A DNA stretch of 64,000 nucleotides from Maribacter dokdonensis DSW-8 (GCF_001447995.1 NZ_LDPE01000002.1:806001-870000); one strand, 5' to 3'; shown: positions 56,584-64,000, counted from the stretch's first letter. Program-made: numbers and translations. The notes: generated by a model not told the origin, from the letters alone.

Positions 56584-57198
56584 TTATTTCTTTTTCAGAA
56601 ACAAACTCTCTTTTATACTTTTTAATCTTGTAAATGCCTTACCGTTCATTTCTTTAGTGTTCTCAGTTTTTTTCTTTGTGGTAGGGTCATATAACATACC
56701 GGTACAGAGACACATTTTTTGTTCAGTTCTCGTAAGGATGTCAAAATTTTTACAAGTTTGGCAGCCTTTCCAAAACTCAGGGTCATCTGTAAGTTCGGAA
56801 AATGTAACAGGTTTATAGCCTAGTTCGTAGTTGATTTTCATCACTGCTAAACCTGTGGTGATTCCAAATATTTTGGCATCGGGAAATTTCTCCCTGCTTA
56901 ATTCAAAGATTTTGGCTTTAATACTTTTAGCTAGACCTTGCCCTCTATAATCTGGGTGTACTATAAGTCCGGAATTTGCTACAAATTTCTCGTGTCCCCA
57001 TACTTCTATATAGCAGAAACCCGCAAATTTATCTCCGTCCAATGCAAGTATGGCATTACCGTTAGAAAGTTTTCTTTGAATATACTCTGGGGTTCGTTTT
57101 GCTATGCCGGTACCGCGTACTTTGGCAGATTCAGCTATGGTATCGCAGATATCCTGAGCGTATTTAAAATGTGATTCGTTAGCAACAATTAAGTTCAT
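56584..57198 (-). CDS. GNAT acetyltransferase with Cys cluster, candidate first enzyme of arginine synthesis
   Basis: The 204-residue protein has the GNAT acetyl-CoA loop in VHPDYRGQGLAKSIK (motif A, RGQGLA at residues 85-90) and NYELGYKPVT near 123-132. An unusual tail adds CQTC (146-149) and CLC (163-165), a possible metal site, and a basic C-terminus. It is the first gene of the arginine/proline unit, 148 bp before argG. No classical ArgA or ArgJ is present in the unit, so this protein may make the N-acylglutamate that ArgB uses; that is inference from position. A regulator or ribosomal-protein acetylase is the alternative. Confidence 0.8.
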   Translation of the reverse strand: MNLIVANESHFKYAQDICDTIAESAKVRGTGIAKRTPEYIQRKLSNGNAILALDGDKFAGFCYIEVWGHEKFVANSGLIVHPDYRGQGLAKSIKAKIFELSREKFPDAKIFGITTGLAVMKINYELGYKPVTFSELTDDPEFWKGCQTCKNFDILTRTEQKMCLCTGMLYDPTTKKKTENTKEMNGKAFTRLKSIKESLFLKKK

Positions 57199-57280
57199 TG
57201 CCAGTTAGATTTAAAAGTGTAAAAAATAAATTTGATTTGTTGTGCGGAAATGGACTCACCTAATTCCATAAATATATCTT

Positions 57281-57343
57281 ACCCTTACGGGCGACGACGG
57301 CGAGATGTGAACGGGCGCGCTAGAGCCACTGGGCTCACGGTGC
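57281..57343. other. GC-rich island with hairpins upstream of the arginine operon
   Basis: About two thirds of these bases are G or C, against roughly one third around it. It contains GAGCC-ACTG-GGCTC (57323-57336) and, on the minus strand, CCC-GTAA-GGG (57282-57291), a GNRA-type loop. A further ATGGA/TCCAT stem (57250-57254, 57265-57269) lies beside it. It could be the leader RNA of the arginine operon, or a dispersed repeat. Confidence 0.55.
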
Positions 57344-57426
57344 TATATAAAAAGTAGTTTATTTCGTTCATTACGGGGTAAATGTACAAATTATATTTAT
57401 TTGACATCCCGCATGACATAATTTTT

Positions 57427-57446
57427 ACAAAAAGTTTACTTTTTGT
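57427..57446. other. Perfect AT-rich inverted repeat at the end of the glycosyltransferase gene
   Basis: ACAAAAAGT and ACTTTTTGT are perfect 9-bp arms with a TT centre, overlapping the stop codon at 57436-57438. With a two-base loop it is a poor terminator, so a protein-binding site is as likely. Confidence 0.4.
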
Positions 57447-58779
57447 TACGATGTGCAACAATTTCATAAGTCAAATAGGCAAATACTGAAATATATTCAA
57501 TGCCTAAAAGCCAAAGGCTTTCTTTGAAATCTGCTTGGGAATATGCATAATAACTAAGTACTACGGCGGCAGACCAAATAATGGCATATCTATATGTAGT
57601 AAAAATAGATAGTAGCACTAAAAATATAATATACCAAGGGTGTATTGTGGTAGATATGAAATAATAAATGGTCAAAACCCACATCATTGACCAAAGTACC
57701 CTGTTTAAGTCGTATTTCTTGGGAAAAAATGTAAATAACCCTACAGTAATAACAGTTATTAGTGGGGTGATTTTACCGTATTCTTTAATGAACTCCCAAG
57801 GTTTTGCGTCAAAATGAACGGCTGTTTTTTTGGCAAGGTTATAGAGGCTCGAGTTAAATTCAAAATTAGAGAACCAAAGTTTAAGGGTTCTACTATAGTT
57901 GTCTATAAATTCTGGCGTGTTAAAAGGCAGAAAAAGAGCTATGGACGTTATGCCGATAATGCTATAGAAAACAATGCTTTTTTTCCAACCCAAATATTTT
58001 AGAAAAATAGGAAGGAATAAAAGAGGTACTAATTTTATGGAGATGGAGCAGGCAATAACCATTGCGGCGGTTTTCCATTTATCAATTGACAATAAAAACA
58101 TCGATAGAATAAAGAAAAATAACATGACCCCTTCAAAATGAAGATTTCCGGTGAGTTCAACTATTACAAGCGGATTAATGAAATACCAGAATATTAGATG
58201 CGGAGATCGATTAAGGTTTTTTAATAACCTTCTGCCAAAATAGAAAATACCTATATCTGCCAGAATAATAATTGAACGCATAGCGAATAATGATCCTAAA
58301 AGACTCTTGCCGCCAAGAATAGTGGCCAAGGCAAAAATAAGTTGATTTAAAGGGGGGTAATTACTGTAGTGCCTTGCGCTTAAACTACCCATACCGTCGT
58401 ACAGCTCTTTGGCATTCGGTATTATTGATACTATGTTTTGTATTAACTCATCTGGAGTGTTTAGATAGGGGTTATTGCCATTGGCTACTAAATGTCCGTC
58501 CCAAATGAATCTATAAAAATCTTGTGAAAGATTAGGTTCTGCAAATAAAAATACCAGTCTAAAAATGATGCCTATGCCCAGTAAAAACCTAAAGTTGTGT
58601 TTTTCAAATTGTATCAGCTTAAAACAGAAAAAGAATAGGGCAACAAATAGGGTAAGCAGTTTTATGAAATCTGTTCTAGGTAAATGATAGGCAAACGTAT
58701 AGTAGAATACAAAACTTAATACCGCTAAGGTGAGGGAAACTTTATGGAGTTTCAAAAAGTTTTTAAAGCTAGTTGGCAT
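57436..58779 (-). CDS. GT-C-type polytopic glycosyltransferase (mannosyltransferase-like)
   Basis: The 447-residue protein has 10-12 membrane segments. The first luminal loop carries LSQDFYRFIWDGHLVANGNNPY (key residues D-x-YR-WDG and NPY, about 80-101), typical of GT-C enzymes of the GT87/polyprenyl-phosphate-sugar type; SNYPPLNQL near 141-149 is another family mark. It would move a sugar from a polyprenyl-phosphate donor outside the inner membrane. Acceptor and sugar are unknown, and no other glycan genes are adjacent. It lies upstream of the arginine unit on the same strand, separated by the GC-rich island. Confidence 0.8.
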   Translation of the reverse strand: MPTSFKNFLKLHKVSLTLAVLSFVFYYTFAYHLPRTDFIKLLTLFVALFFFCFKLIQFEKHNFRFLLGIGIIFRLVFLFAEPNLSQDFYRFIWDGHLVANGNNPYLNTPDELIQNIVSIIPNAKELYDGMGSLSARHYSNYPPLNQLIFALATILGGKSLLGSLFAMRSIIILADIGIFYFGRRLLKNLNRSPHLIFWYFINPLVIVELTGNLHFEGVMLFFFILSMFLLSIDKWKTAAMVIACSISIKLVPLLFLPIFLKYLGWKKSIVFYSIIGITSIALFLPFNTPEFIDNYSRTLKLWFSNFEFNSSLYNLAKKTAVHFDAKPWEFIKEYGKITPLITVITVGLFTFFPKKYDLNRVLWSMMWVLTIYYFISTTIHPWYIIFLVLLSIFTTYRYAIIWSAAVVLSYYAYSQADFKESLWLLGIEYISVFAYLTYEIVAHRNKK

Positions 58780-58835
58780 TAGGGGTTTTCAATTTAGTAA
58801 CAGGTCAATTTAATGGTTTTTTATTGATTTTTAAT

Positions 58836-59618
58836 TTAATGGACCATCAATTTTCCTAAAAGCTCTTTCATCATTTTAGCAGCCAAATATGCGGTCATAT
58901 CATTAAAATCTCGATCAGGATTGTATTCCACAATATCGGCACCCACAATTTGGGCGTCTATACCCTGAATTAAATCTATAACTTGACGAGAAGAGAGTCC
59001 GCCCGGTTCATGATGAGAAACCCCTGGTGCAAAGGCAGGGTCAAAACCATCCATATCTAAAGAAATGTACAAGGGATTTTTAAAATTGGGTATGGCGTTC
59101 AAATCTAGGTTACGCATTTCATGAACGTCAACATCGAACTTTTTTGCTTGTGAAGCTTGATGTGGATTTAAGGTACGTATACCCACTTGAACTAACTTTA
59201 CGGCATAGCCGTTTTCCATAATTCTGGCAAAAGGACAAGCGTGAGAGTAAGGATCGCCTTCATAGTCATGGTATAGATCTGCATGGGCATCAATATGTAG
59301 AATGTCAAGTTTTGGATAATGGTCATGAAACGCCTTAATAATCGGGAAAGTTATGGAGTGGTCGCCACCCAAGGTCAGTAACTTTTCACCATTTTCAATA
59401 TTCTTTTGGGTAATAGTGGCGATATCAAAATAGTCTTCAATATTGAAATCACCATTATCCGTTATTAGGTCATTTTCTATTGTTGTTCCAAGCTCCGTAC
59501 ATAAGTTCATAGAATCACTGTACAGTGCTTTTCTGATTAGGACAGGTGCTTTTGCAGGACCTCTTTGAAAAGATGATTTTGCATCCCAATTAATGCCTTG
59601 AATATTAATTTTATTCAT
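58836..59618 (-). CDS. Ureohydrolase of the agmatinase/arginase family
   Basis: The 260-residue enzyme has all binuclear manganese ligands: GGDHSITFP near residues 85-93, HIDAHADLYHD near 109-119, and SLDMDGFDPAFAPGV near 185-199 followed by HHEPGGLSS. The FAPG-x-x-x-EPGG form resembles agmatinases more than arginases, but guanidinobutyrase or formimidoylglutamase remain possible. It releases urea (or formamide) from a guanidino-type substrate in the cytoplasm. It overlaps the SnoaL-like gene by 8 bases, so it is translated with that gene. Confidence 0.87.
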   Translation of the reverse strand: MNKINIQGINWDAKSSFQRGPAKAPVLIRKALYSDSMNLCTELGTTIENDLITDNGDFNIEDYFDIATITQKNIENGEKLLTLGGDHSITFPIIKAFHDHYPKLDILHIDAHADLYHDYEGDPYSHACPFARIMENGYAVKLVQVGIRTLNPHQASQAKKFDVDVHEMRNLDLNAIPNFKNPLYISLDMDGFDPAFAPGVSHHEPGGLSSRQVIDLIQGIDAQIVGADIVEYNPDRDFNDMTAYLAAKMMKELLGKLMVH

Positions 59619-60018
59619 AATACTTTAAGTTGATGGGTTCATACATAGTATTTGGATTTTCAGATTTCTCTGGTATTTGCTGTATAGCATCCCAATGTTC
59701 GCATATTTTTCCATTTGTATCAAACCTGAAAAAATCCATTGTAACATATTGATCATTTCCTGGCCATACTTGGTGCGTGTGTAATGCAACCAAATCTCCT
59801 TCTGCAATGCAACGTACAAATTCAATAGATTTTTCAGGGTATTCTTTTTGCATGCGTTCAAAATAATCTATAAAACCTTGCGTACCATTGGCAACTGCGG
59901 GATTATGCTGAATGTATTCTTTACCAACATACATTTCTATGGCCAGTTTTGGGTTTCCTAAATATGCCGTTCTGTAAAAAGCGATGGCGTTCCTTTTGTT
60001 TGTTTCTAAATTCATCAT
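59611..60018 (-). CDS. SnoaL-like (NTF2-fold) protein
   Basis: The 135-residue protein has the SnoaL/NTF2 pattern: NAIAFYRTAYLGNPKLAI, YIQHNPAVANG with His and Asn lining the pocket, and MDFFRFDTNGKICEHWDAIQ. Such small proteins are cyclases, hydrolases or simply ligand-binding. Two adjacent ATG codons (60018 and 60015) are possible starts. It lies between an AraC regulator gene (16-nt gap) and the ureohydrolase gene (8-base overlap), so the three probably form one unit. Confidence 0.85.
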   Translation of the reverse strand: MMNLETNKRNAIAFYRTAYLGNPKLAIEMYVGKEYIQHNPAVANGTQGFIDYFERMQKEYPEKSIEFVRCIAEGDLVALHTHQVWPGNDQYVTMDFFRFDTNGKICEHWDAIQQIPEKSENPNTMYEPINLKYYE

Positions 60019-60034
60019 GATATCTTGTAGTGGT

Positions 60035-60910
60035 TTAATGAAAATATATTTTTCTGAATTCCATTGGGGTCATCCCTGTATTTGATTTAAAGAATTTTGA
60101 AAAATAGGCATAGTCAGAATACCCCAAGGTGTCCGCAACATTGGCTAGGTTGTCATTAGAATGAACGATCAAACGTTTAGCTTCTAACATGATGCGCTCA
60201 GAGATCAAGGTAGTTGTAGTTTTGCTGATGGTCTTTTGAACCACTCTGTTTAAGTGTTTGGTTGTAATACTTAGTTTTTCAGCATAGAATTTAGGTAATT
60301 TTTCGGTGTAAAAGTGTGCGTTAATTAATTTTTCCAGTCGCTCAAGTATATTCGCATAGCTGTTAGATCCTAATTTTTCTATAATAGTGTCGGCAGTATA
60401 TGCACGCGTTAGTTCTATGTATATATAATGTATAAGACTAATGATTTTAGCTTCTCTAAGTAAATTTTCTTCTCTGTACTCTGTGAAAAGTTCTTGAAAA
60501 ACAGTGGTTAGGTGTATCAGTTTCTCTTTAGATAATTGAAGCAAAGGCGGGTTTTGGTTGGAATAGTAAAAAGGAAAAGAATTTAAGGAATGATCCAAAA
60601 ATTTTAGTTCATAGAATTCTTGAGAGTGAAAGAAAATATAACCTTCTGGTTGCGATTCAAATTTCCAAAAATGAGTTTGCCCAGGTTTTAAGAAGAAGAC
60701 CTTTCCGGGTTCTATTGGGTAGGTGTCAAAATCTATTTCATGTGTGCCGGTGCCTTTGGTAAAAATAACGCACAAATAAAAATTATGGCTATGAGGTTTA
60801 TTTATAAGATTCTTATTGATTTGAATATGGTCTGCAAAAGAGTTTACATAAAGACTGTGTAACGGCTTGTTTTTTAAAAACTGAATAATATGTAAAACGG
60901 GTATTTTCAT
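60035..60910 (-). CDS. AraC-family regulator with N-terminal cupin
   Basis: The 291-residue protein has a cupin-like sensor (about residues 35-110, HSHNFYLCVIFTKGTGTHEID and FFLKPGQTHFW are its metal/ligand strands, shown here in part). Its two C-terminal helix-turn-helix motifs are KFYAEKLSITTKHLNRVVQK and LANVADTLGYSDYAYFSKFF, ending GMTPMEFRKIYF. It is a soluble regulator, probably of the SnoaL-like and ureohydrolase genes that follow on the same strand, and of itself. It is divergent from the DUF983 gene over about 90 bp. Confidence 0.9.
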   Translation of the reverse strand: MKIPVLHIIQFLKNKPLHSLYVNSFADHIQINKNLINKPHSHNFYLCVIFTKGTGTHEIDFDTYPIEPGKVFFLKPGQTHFWKFESQPEGYIFFHSQEFYELKFLDHSLNSFPFYYSNQNPPLLQLSKEKLIHLTTVFQELFTEYREENLLREAKIISLIHYIYIELTRAYTADTIIEKLGSNSYANILERLEKLINAHFYTEKLPKFYAEKLSITTKHLNRVVQKTISKTTTTLISERIMLEAKRLIVHSNDNLANVADTLGYSDYAYFSKFFKSNTGMTPMEFRKIYFH

Positions 60911-60975
60911 ATAAAATGTCTTAAAAATACAAATATATGCGCTTATGATACGACCGAAAGCTTTATTTTATGTCT

Positions 60976-60983
60976 TAATTTTG
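60976..60983 (+). promoter_or_regulatory. -7 promoter element upstream of the DUF983 gene
   Basis: TAATTTTG matches TAnnTTTG exactly. The expected start of transcription near 60990 leaves a very short leader to ATG at 61003 and almost none to ATG at 60994. No clear TTTG is present at the -33 distance. Confidence 0.4.
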
Positions 60984-61002
60984 CAGTATAAAAATGGGGG
61001 TC

Positions 61003-61353
61003 ATGAGTAAAGTGTTGAATGTTGTAAAATGCAAATGTCCTAATTGTAATGAGGGTAAGGTCTTTAGTGGGCAAGGAAATGTTCTTTTGTTTAAAATGCC
61101 GACAATGAATGAAAGGTGTTCCGAATGCAATTTTAAATTTGAAAAAGAAACGGGCTTCTTTTTTGGAGCTATGTTCGTTAGTTATGCCTTGGCTGTGGCA
61201 CAAATGATAATAAGCCTTGTGTTGTTTTGGTATTTTGTAGATCTGTCTCCGTTGCGGGTATTTACTATTATTGCTTTGGTAACTATACTATTGAGCACTT
61301 TTAATTTTAGGCTATCAAGATCTATTTGGATTCATTTATTCTACAAACTTTAA
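61003..61353 (+). CDS. DUF983 family zinc-binding membrane protein
   Basis: The start at 61003 (MSKVLNVVKCKCPNC) was preferred over an ATG 9 nt upstream because of the promoter element; 116 residues. Two CxxC-type pairs, CKCPNCNEGKVF and CSECNFKF, form a zinc ribbon before two membrane segments (about 53-75 and 82-102). DUF983 proteins are common in Bacteroidota and Alphaproteobacteria; their function is unknown. The gene is monocistronic and ends 9 bp before the convergent LysR gene. Confidence 0.87.
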   Translation: MSKVLNVVKCKCPNCNEGKVFSGQGNVLLFKMPTMNERCSECNFKFEKETGFFFGAMFVSYALAVAQMIISLVLFWYFVDLSPLRVFTIIALVTILLSTFNFRLSRSIWIHLFYKL

Positions 61354-61362
61354 AATATTGAT

Positions 61363-62241
61363 TTAAGTAGGGTTTGTCATTTCTTTGGCAAGTTTAACTA
61401 CTCTTTCTGTTATTCTATTAGGATCATTTTTTCTCCAGTTCATAAATAAGCTAATAGTCTCATCTAGCTCTATAAACCTAACGCCAATTGCATTTGAGAA
61501 TTTATAGGATAACGGTAGTATAGAAATGCCTAGGCCTTGTGCTACAAGATTAATGATCATACCTCCAAAATCAGATTCAATAACAGTTTTTGGCTCAAAA
61601 CCGTTTTTTTGAAAAAGACTTCTTAATAGTGAAGGGAAGTAAGTGTTTCTATGTAAGCCAGAAATAATGAATTTTTCATCTTGCAACACCTTTAAATCTT
61701 TTAAGGTTGTATTGGTCAACCAATGTTTCTCTGAAACAACAAGGCAGATAGGTTCAGTATGTAATTTATACGACATTATATGAGTGTTATTTATAGCATC
61801 TCTATTAAAAGCAATATCCGTATCATAATTGAGTAGCAATTTTTCATGGTTTTCATCTATAGGCTCAGTTAATTCTAGTTTTAAATCTGGTATGCTAGCG
61901 TTGATTTTACTTAAGAAAAGCGGTAGATAACTAAAGGCAATAGAGCCTGGGTAAGAAAGGGAAATATGGCCAGAAGTGCCTTGGTCTATCTTCTTTGCCT
62001 GTTTTTGAAAATGATCAAGGTCATTGATGGTAGTTGCCCATTTGTCCTTAAGGAAAATACCCGCATCGGTGAGTTTTACATTGCGTTTATCTCGTTTAAA
62101 TAGTTGATAACCAATTTCTTCTTCCAATGATTGAATTTGTCTACTTAAGGTAGATTGAGATATGAACAATTTTTCTGCAGCTTTCCAAAAATGAAGTTCC
62201 GTGGCAAGGCTTAAAAAATATTTTATTTGCTGTGTAGTCAT
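61363..62241 (-). CDS. LysR-type transcriptional regulator
   Basis: The 292-residue protein has the N-terminal winged HTH (AAEKLFISQSTLSRQIQSLE, residues 20-39) followed by QLFKRDKRNVKLTDAG and a periplasmic-binding-like effector domain from about 90, with GHISLSYPGSIAF. It should control the divergent LysE-type exporter gene and itself through the palindrome at 62244-62264, which begins 2 nt beyond its start codon. The inducer is unknown, probably an amino acid or related metabolite. Confidence 0.93.
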   Translation of the reverse strand: MTTQQIKYFLSLATELHFWKAAEKLFISQSTLSRQIQSLEEEIGYQLFKRDKRNVKLTDAGIFLKDKWATTINDLDHFQKQAKKIDQGTSGHISLSYPGSIAFSYLPLFLSKINASIPDLKLELTEPIDENHEKLLLNYDTDIAFNRDAINNTHIMSYKLHTEPICLVVSEKHWLTNTTLKDLKVLQDEKFIISGLHRNTYFPSLLRSLFQKNGFEPKTVIESDFGGMIINLVAQGLGISILPLSYKFSNAIGVRFIELDETISLFMNWRKNDPNRITERVVKLAKEMTNPT

Positions 62242-62243
62242 AA

Positions 62244-62264
62244 TTAATGCAATTTATGCATTAA
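62244..62264. promoter_or_regulatory. LysR-type operator between lysR and lysE genes
   Basis: Perfect 8-bp arms TTAATGCA (62244-62251) and TGCATTAA (62257-62264) flank ATTTA. The T-N11-A core expected for LysR sites is present at 62248 and 62260. It lies next to the regulator start, which suits autorepression and activation of the divergent gene. Confidence 0.72.
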
Positions 62265-62340
62265 AAAGCTACAAATATGTATTTTTCATAAACCTTTAGA
62301 GTCATTTCTTTGCCTTGTGGATTTTTAAAATTATAGAGCT

Positions 62341-62967
62341 ATGGGTATAGAAAACTTTGTAACCTTTATGGTATCGGCATTATTGTTTATAATGACACCT
62401 GGTTTAGACACTTTTTTTGTGCTGAACAAGTCTTTGGGACGAGGAAGAAAATCTGGAATACAAGCGGCATTAGGAGTAAATGTGGGCATATTAACGCATA
62501 CTTTGTGTGCGGCAATGGGAGTATCCGTATTATTGGCCAAATCAGCTTTTGCCTTTGCCGCAGTTAAATATTTGGGTGCTGCATACCTTATTTATTTAGG
62601 GGTGGCAACTTATAGAAAAAGAACCGATTTTGATGGTTTAGAGCAATTGTCAACTAATGGTCAAAAGGTGAAAAGTGATTTTTGGTCAGGATTTTTGACT
62701 AATTCATTAAATCCTAAAGTTGCATTATTCTTTGTTGCTTTTTTTCCGCAGTTTATATCCGCCAACCAACTACATAACCCAATGCCGTATGTAATGTTAG
62801 GTGTAACTTATGCGTTTATAGGGGTGGTTTGGTATATTATTTTAACCTTGTTCGCAAGTGTTTTTTCTAACCAAATCAAAGAAAACCCTAGTTCAAGTAA
62901 ACTGTTAAATAAAATAGGAGGCTTGGCATTTATTTCAATGGGTATTAAAATAGCCTTCTTTAAATAA
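62341..62967 (+). CDS. LysE/RhtB-family amino acid exporter
   Basis: The 208-residue protein has six membrane segments. LysE/RhtB landmarks are FIMTPGLDTFFVLNKSLGRG near residues 16-35, GRKSGIQAALGVNVG, KYLGAAYLIYLGVATYR near 78-94 and FLTNSLNPKVALFFVAFFPQF near 117-137 (key NPK). It exports an amino acid or derivative by proton antiport. The divergent LysR gene and the operator between them show it is probably induced by its substrate. Confidence 0.92.
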   Translation: MGIENFVTFMVSALLFIMTPGLDTFFVLNKSLGRGRKSGIQAALGVNVGILTHTLCAAMGVSVLLAKSAFAFAAVKYLGAAYLIYLGVATYRKRTDFDGLEQLSTNGQKVKSDFWSGFLTNSLNPKVALFFVAFFPQFISANQLHNPMPYVMLGVTYAFIGVVWYIILTLFASVFSNQIKENPSSSKLLNKIGGLAFISMGIKIAFFK

Positions 62968-62986
62968 ACGATTATAAGTATTAAAT

Positions 62987-63084
62987 AATCACCACTGATA
63001 GTTTGGGGTAACTACCTGCTGAAAGCCATGAATAGGGGAATTTGTACGCAAACTAATTTTATGTTCTCAGGTTAGGTGGTGATT
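62987..63084. repeat. Nested-palindrome element (REP/MITE-like or structured RNA)
   Basis: Outer arms AATCACCAC (62987-62995) and GTGGTGATT (63076-63084) and inner arms TAGTTTG (62999-63005) and CAAACTA (63049-63055) are perfect inverted repeats nested in register. The region between contains GGGTAACTACC and GCTGAAAGC. TTAAAT occurs just outside both ends (62981-62986 and 63086-63091), a possible target duplication. Confidence 0.6.
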
Positions 63085-63133
63085 TTTAAATTTTTATACC
63101 TTATTTTGAAGTCGAAATTTTGCACTGTTGCTT

Positions 63134-63805
63134 ATGAATACTGATAAAAAGGGTATTAAACCAAATAAGATTCCTTGGCCAACCAAAAAGGCTATGCAAC
63201 AAGTGTATGAAATGAATCTGTGGGGTAGTGGTACTGAAGATTTTTATTCGGGTGAAGGTTCTCATAAGCCGGAAATTGTAAAACCTTATATAGAGACATT
63301 AACTACTTTTTTAACTTCATTTGAAAACCCTATTTCCGTGTGTGATTTAGGATGTGGAGATTTTAATATAGGTAAAGAACTGGTAAGTTATACCAAGAAT
63401 TATGTTGCCGTTGATATAGTACCCGAATTAATTACGTACAACAAGAAAAAGTTTAAATCAAAGAACGTAGAGTTTCAATGTTTGGATATTGCGGTAGATG
63501 ACCTTCCTGTTGCAGATTGCGCTATCTTAAGACAAGTACTACAACATTTATCCAATACCGAAGTTCTTCAGATTACCCGTAAGTTAATGCAGTACACCTA
63601 TGTTATTGTTACGGAGCACTTGCCAAACAAAAAGTTTGTTGCCAACATAGACATTATTTCGGGTCAAGGTACAAGGCTTAAAATGAAAAGCGGTATAAAG
63701 TTACAGGAGTCACCTTTTAACTTAAAAACAGTGAAGTCAAAAGAGCTGTTAAGGGTTGTTGATCAACACGGTGTCATTGTAACCACAGCGTATAAGTTGA
63801 GTTAA
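63134..63805 (+). CDS. Class I SAM-dependent methyltransferase
   Basis: ATG at 63134 gives 223 residues. Motif I VCDLGCGDFNIGKEL near residues 69-83 and the acidic motif II end YVAVDIVPELI mark a Rossmann methyltransferase; ILRQVLQHLSN near 135-145 is motif IV-like. NLWGSGTEDFYSGEGSHKPE near 28-47 is the family's N-terminal substrate region, seen in many uncharacterised enzymes. The acceptor is unknown. It stands alone between the nested-palindrome element and a convergent RidA-type gene 31 bp away. Confidence 0.85.
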   Translation: MNTDKKGIKPNKIPWPTKKAMQQVYEMNLWGSGTEDFYSGEGSHKPEIVKPYIETLTTFLTSFENPISVCDLGCGDFNIGKELVSYTKNYVAVDIVPELITYNKKKFKSKNVEFQCLDIAVDDLPVADCAILRQVLQHLSNTEVLQITRKLMQYTYVIVTEHLPNKKFVANIDIISGQGTRLKMKSGIKLQESPFNLKTVKSKELLRVVDQHGVIVTTAYKLS

Positions 63806-63836
63806 TGTATTTTTATCATGCTATGCTCCATGGTCT

Positions 63837-64000
63837 TTATTCGGTTTTAATGGTAAAGGTAGCTGTTAGTCCAACGCAGAAATTTCTGGGTAATTTATGT
63901 ACTCCAAATATTGCTCTTGAGTGTTGACCTTTTTCATTTAAAACCTTTACGAACAAATTAGATGCTCCATTGACAACATTTGGCGATTCGTCCCAGTTTT
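63837..64000 (-). CDS. RidA (YjgF) family protein, 5' end outside window
   Basis: An open minus-strand frame enters at the right edge and stops with TAA at 63837-63839; 53 C-terminal residues are visible. SPNVVNGASNLFVKVLNEKG and HSRAIFGVHKLPRN match the C-terminal helix and ligand Arg region of the longer RidA subfamily, where the Arg of R(A/S)-x-(V/I)GV contacts the substrate carboxylate. It probably deaminates reactive imines like other family members. It is the same subfamily as the fragment at the left edge, but the visible parts do not overlap, so their relation cannot be judged. Confidence 0.72.
   Translation of the reverse strand, partial: NWDESPNVVNGASNLFVKVLNEKGQHSRAIFGVHKLPRNFCVGLTATFTIKTE

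Noticed and set aside
57323..57336. GCCACTG within the GC-rich island, reminiscent of a cobalamin riboswitch stretch
   Set aside because: The rest of the cobalamin consensus, above all the long B12 box, is absent on both strands; the seven bases are explained by a simple hairpin.
57285..57467. 60-codon minus-strand frame ending in an Arg-rich tail within the GC-rich island
   Set aside because: It starts inside the glycosyltransferase gene in another frame, and its tail is just the translation of the GC-rich block; no family or start signal.

Overview
The window looks like a chromosomal segment of a marine-type member of the Flavobacteriia (Bacteroidota). The grounds are AT-rich DNA, a SusC/SusD pair, many SPII lipoproteins, TAnnTTTG-type -7 promoter elements, an arginine pathway with the Bacteroidota-type N-acyl-ornithine carbamoyltransferase, and mevalonate-pathway genes. 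I cannot name the genus. No rRNA, tRNA, CRISPR array, prophage or intact insertion sequence was seen.

Left part (1-23 kb): a RidA fragment and a GntP permease, an AqpZ aquaporin, an acyltransferase-3 membrane protein, a membrane AraC-type regulator one base from a metallophosphoesterase, and a 790-residue GAF protein of unknown role. Its 3' end overlaps an HD phosphohydrolase fused to a PycTM-like membrane domain. Next come a giant lipoprotein fusing a metallophosphatase to an outer-membrane barrel and a minus-strand block. That block holds two tandem FG-GAP/VCBS-UnbV lipoproteins, a vanadium-haloperoxidase/PAP2 lipoprotein, a GyrI-like protein and a propeller-like lipoprotein.

Middle (23-39 kb): a compact maltose-type utilisation locus. 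It has a sodium:solute symporter, SusD and SusC on the minus strand, and a LacI regulator on the plus strand with a likely operator between them. After LacI come beta-phosphoglucomutase, GH65 maltose phosphorylase and a cytoplasmic GH13 enzyme. Together they suggest uptake of small alpha-glucosides, phosphorolysis to glucose plus beta-glucose-1-phosphate, and conversion to glucose-6-phosphate. A GDPD lipoprotein, an HI0933-type flavoprotein and a DUF1697 protein follow tightly, then a convergent TspO gene.

39-46 kb: diphosphomevalonate decarboxylase, mevalonate kinase, a UbiA prenyltransferase, a pseudouridine-synthase homologue with Glu at the catalytic Asp position, a zinc metallopeptidase and a YihY/BrkB membrane protein.

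45.6-57.2 kb: one long minus-strand arginine/proline operon, GNAT-argG-argC-proC-argD-proA-proB-argF'-(60-residue membrane protein)-argB-argE-argH. Its parts are either tightly overlapped or separated by spacers carrying unusual 7-bp-phased repeats. A GC-rich island lies just upstream of its first gene.

57-64 kb: a GT-C-type glycosyltransferase, an AraC/SnoaL-like/ureohydrolase group, a DUF983 protein, a divergent LysR/LysE pair with a clean palindromic operator, a 98-bp nested-palindrome element, a methyltransferase and a second RidA-family fragment at the right edge.
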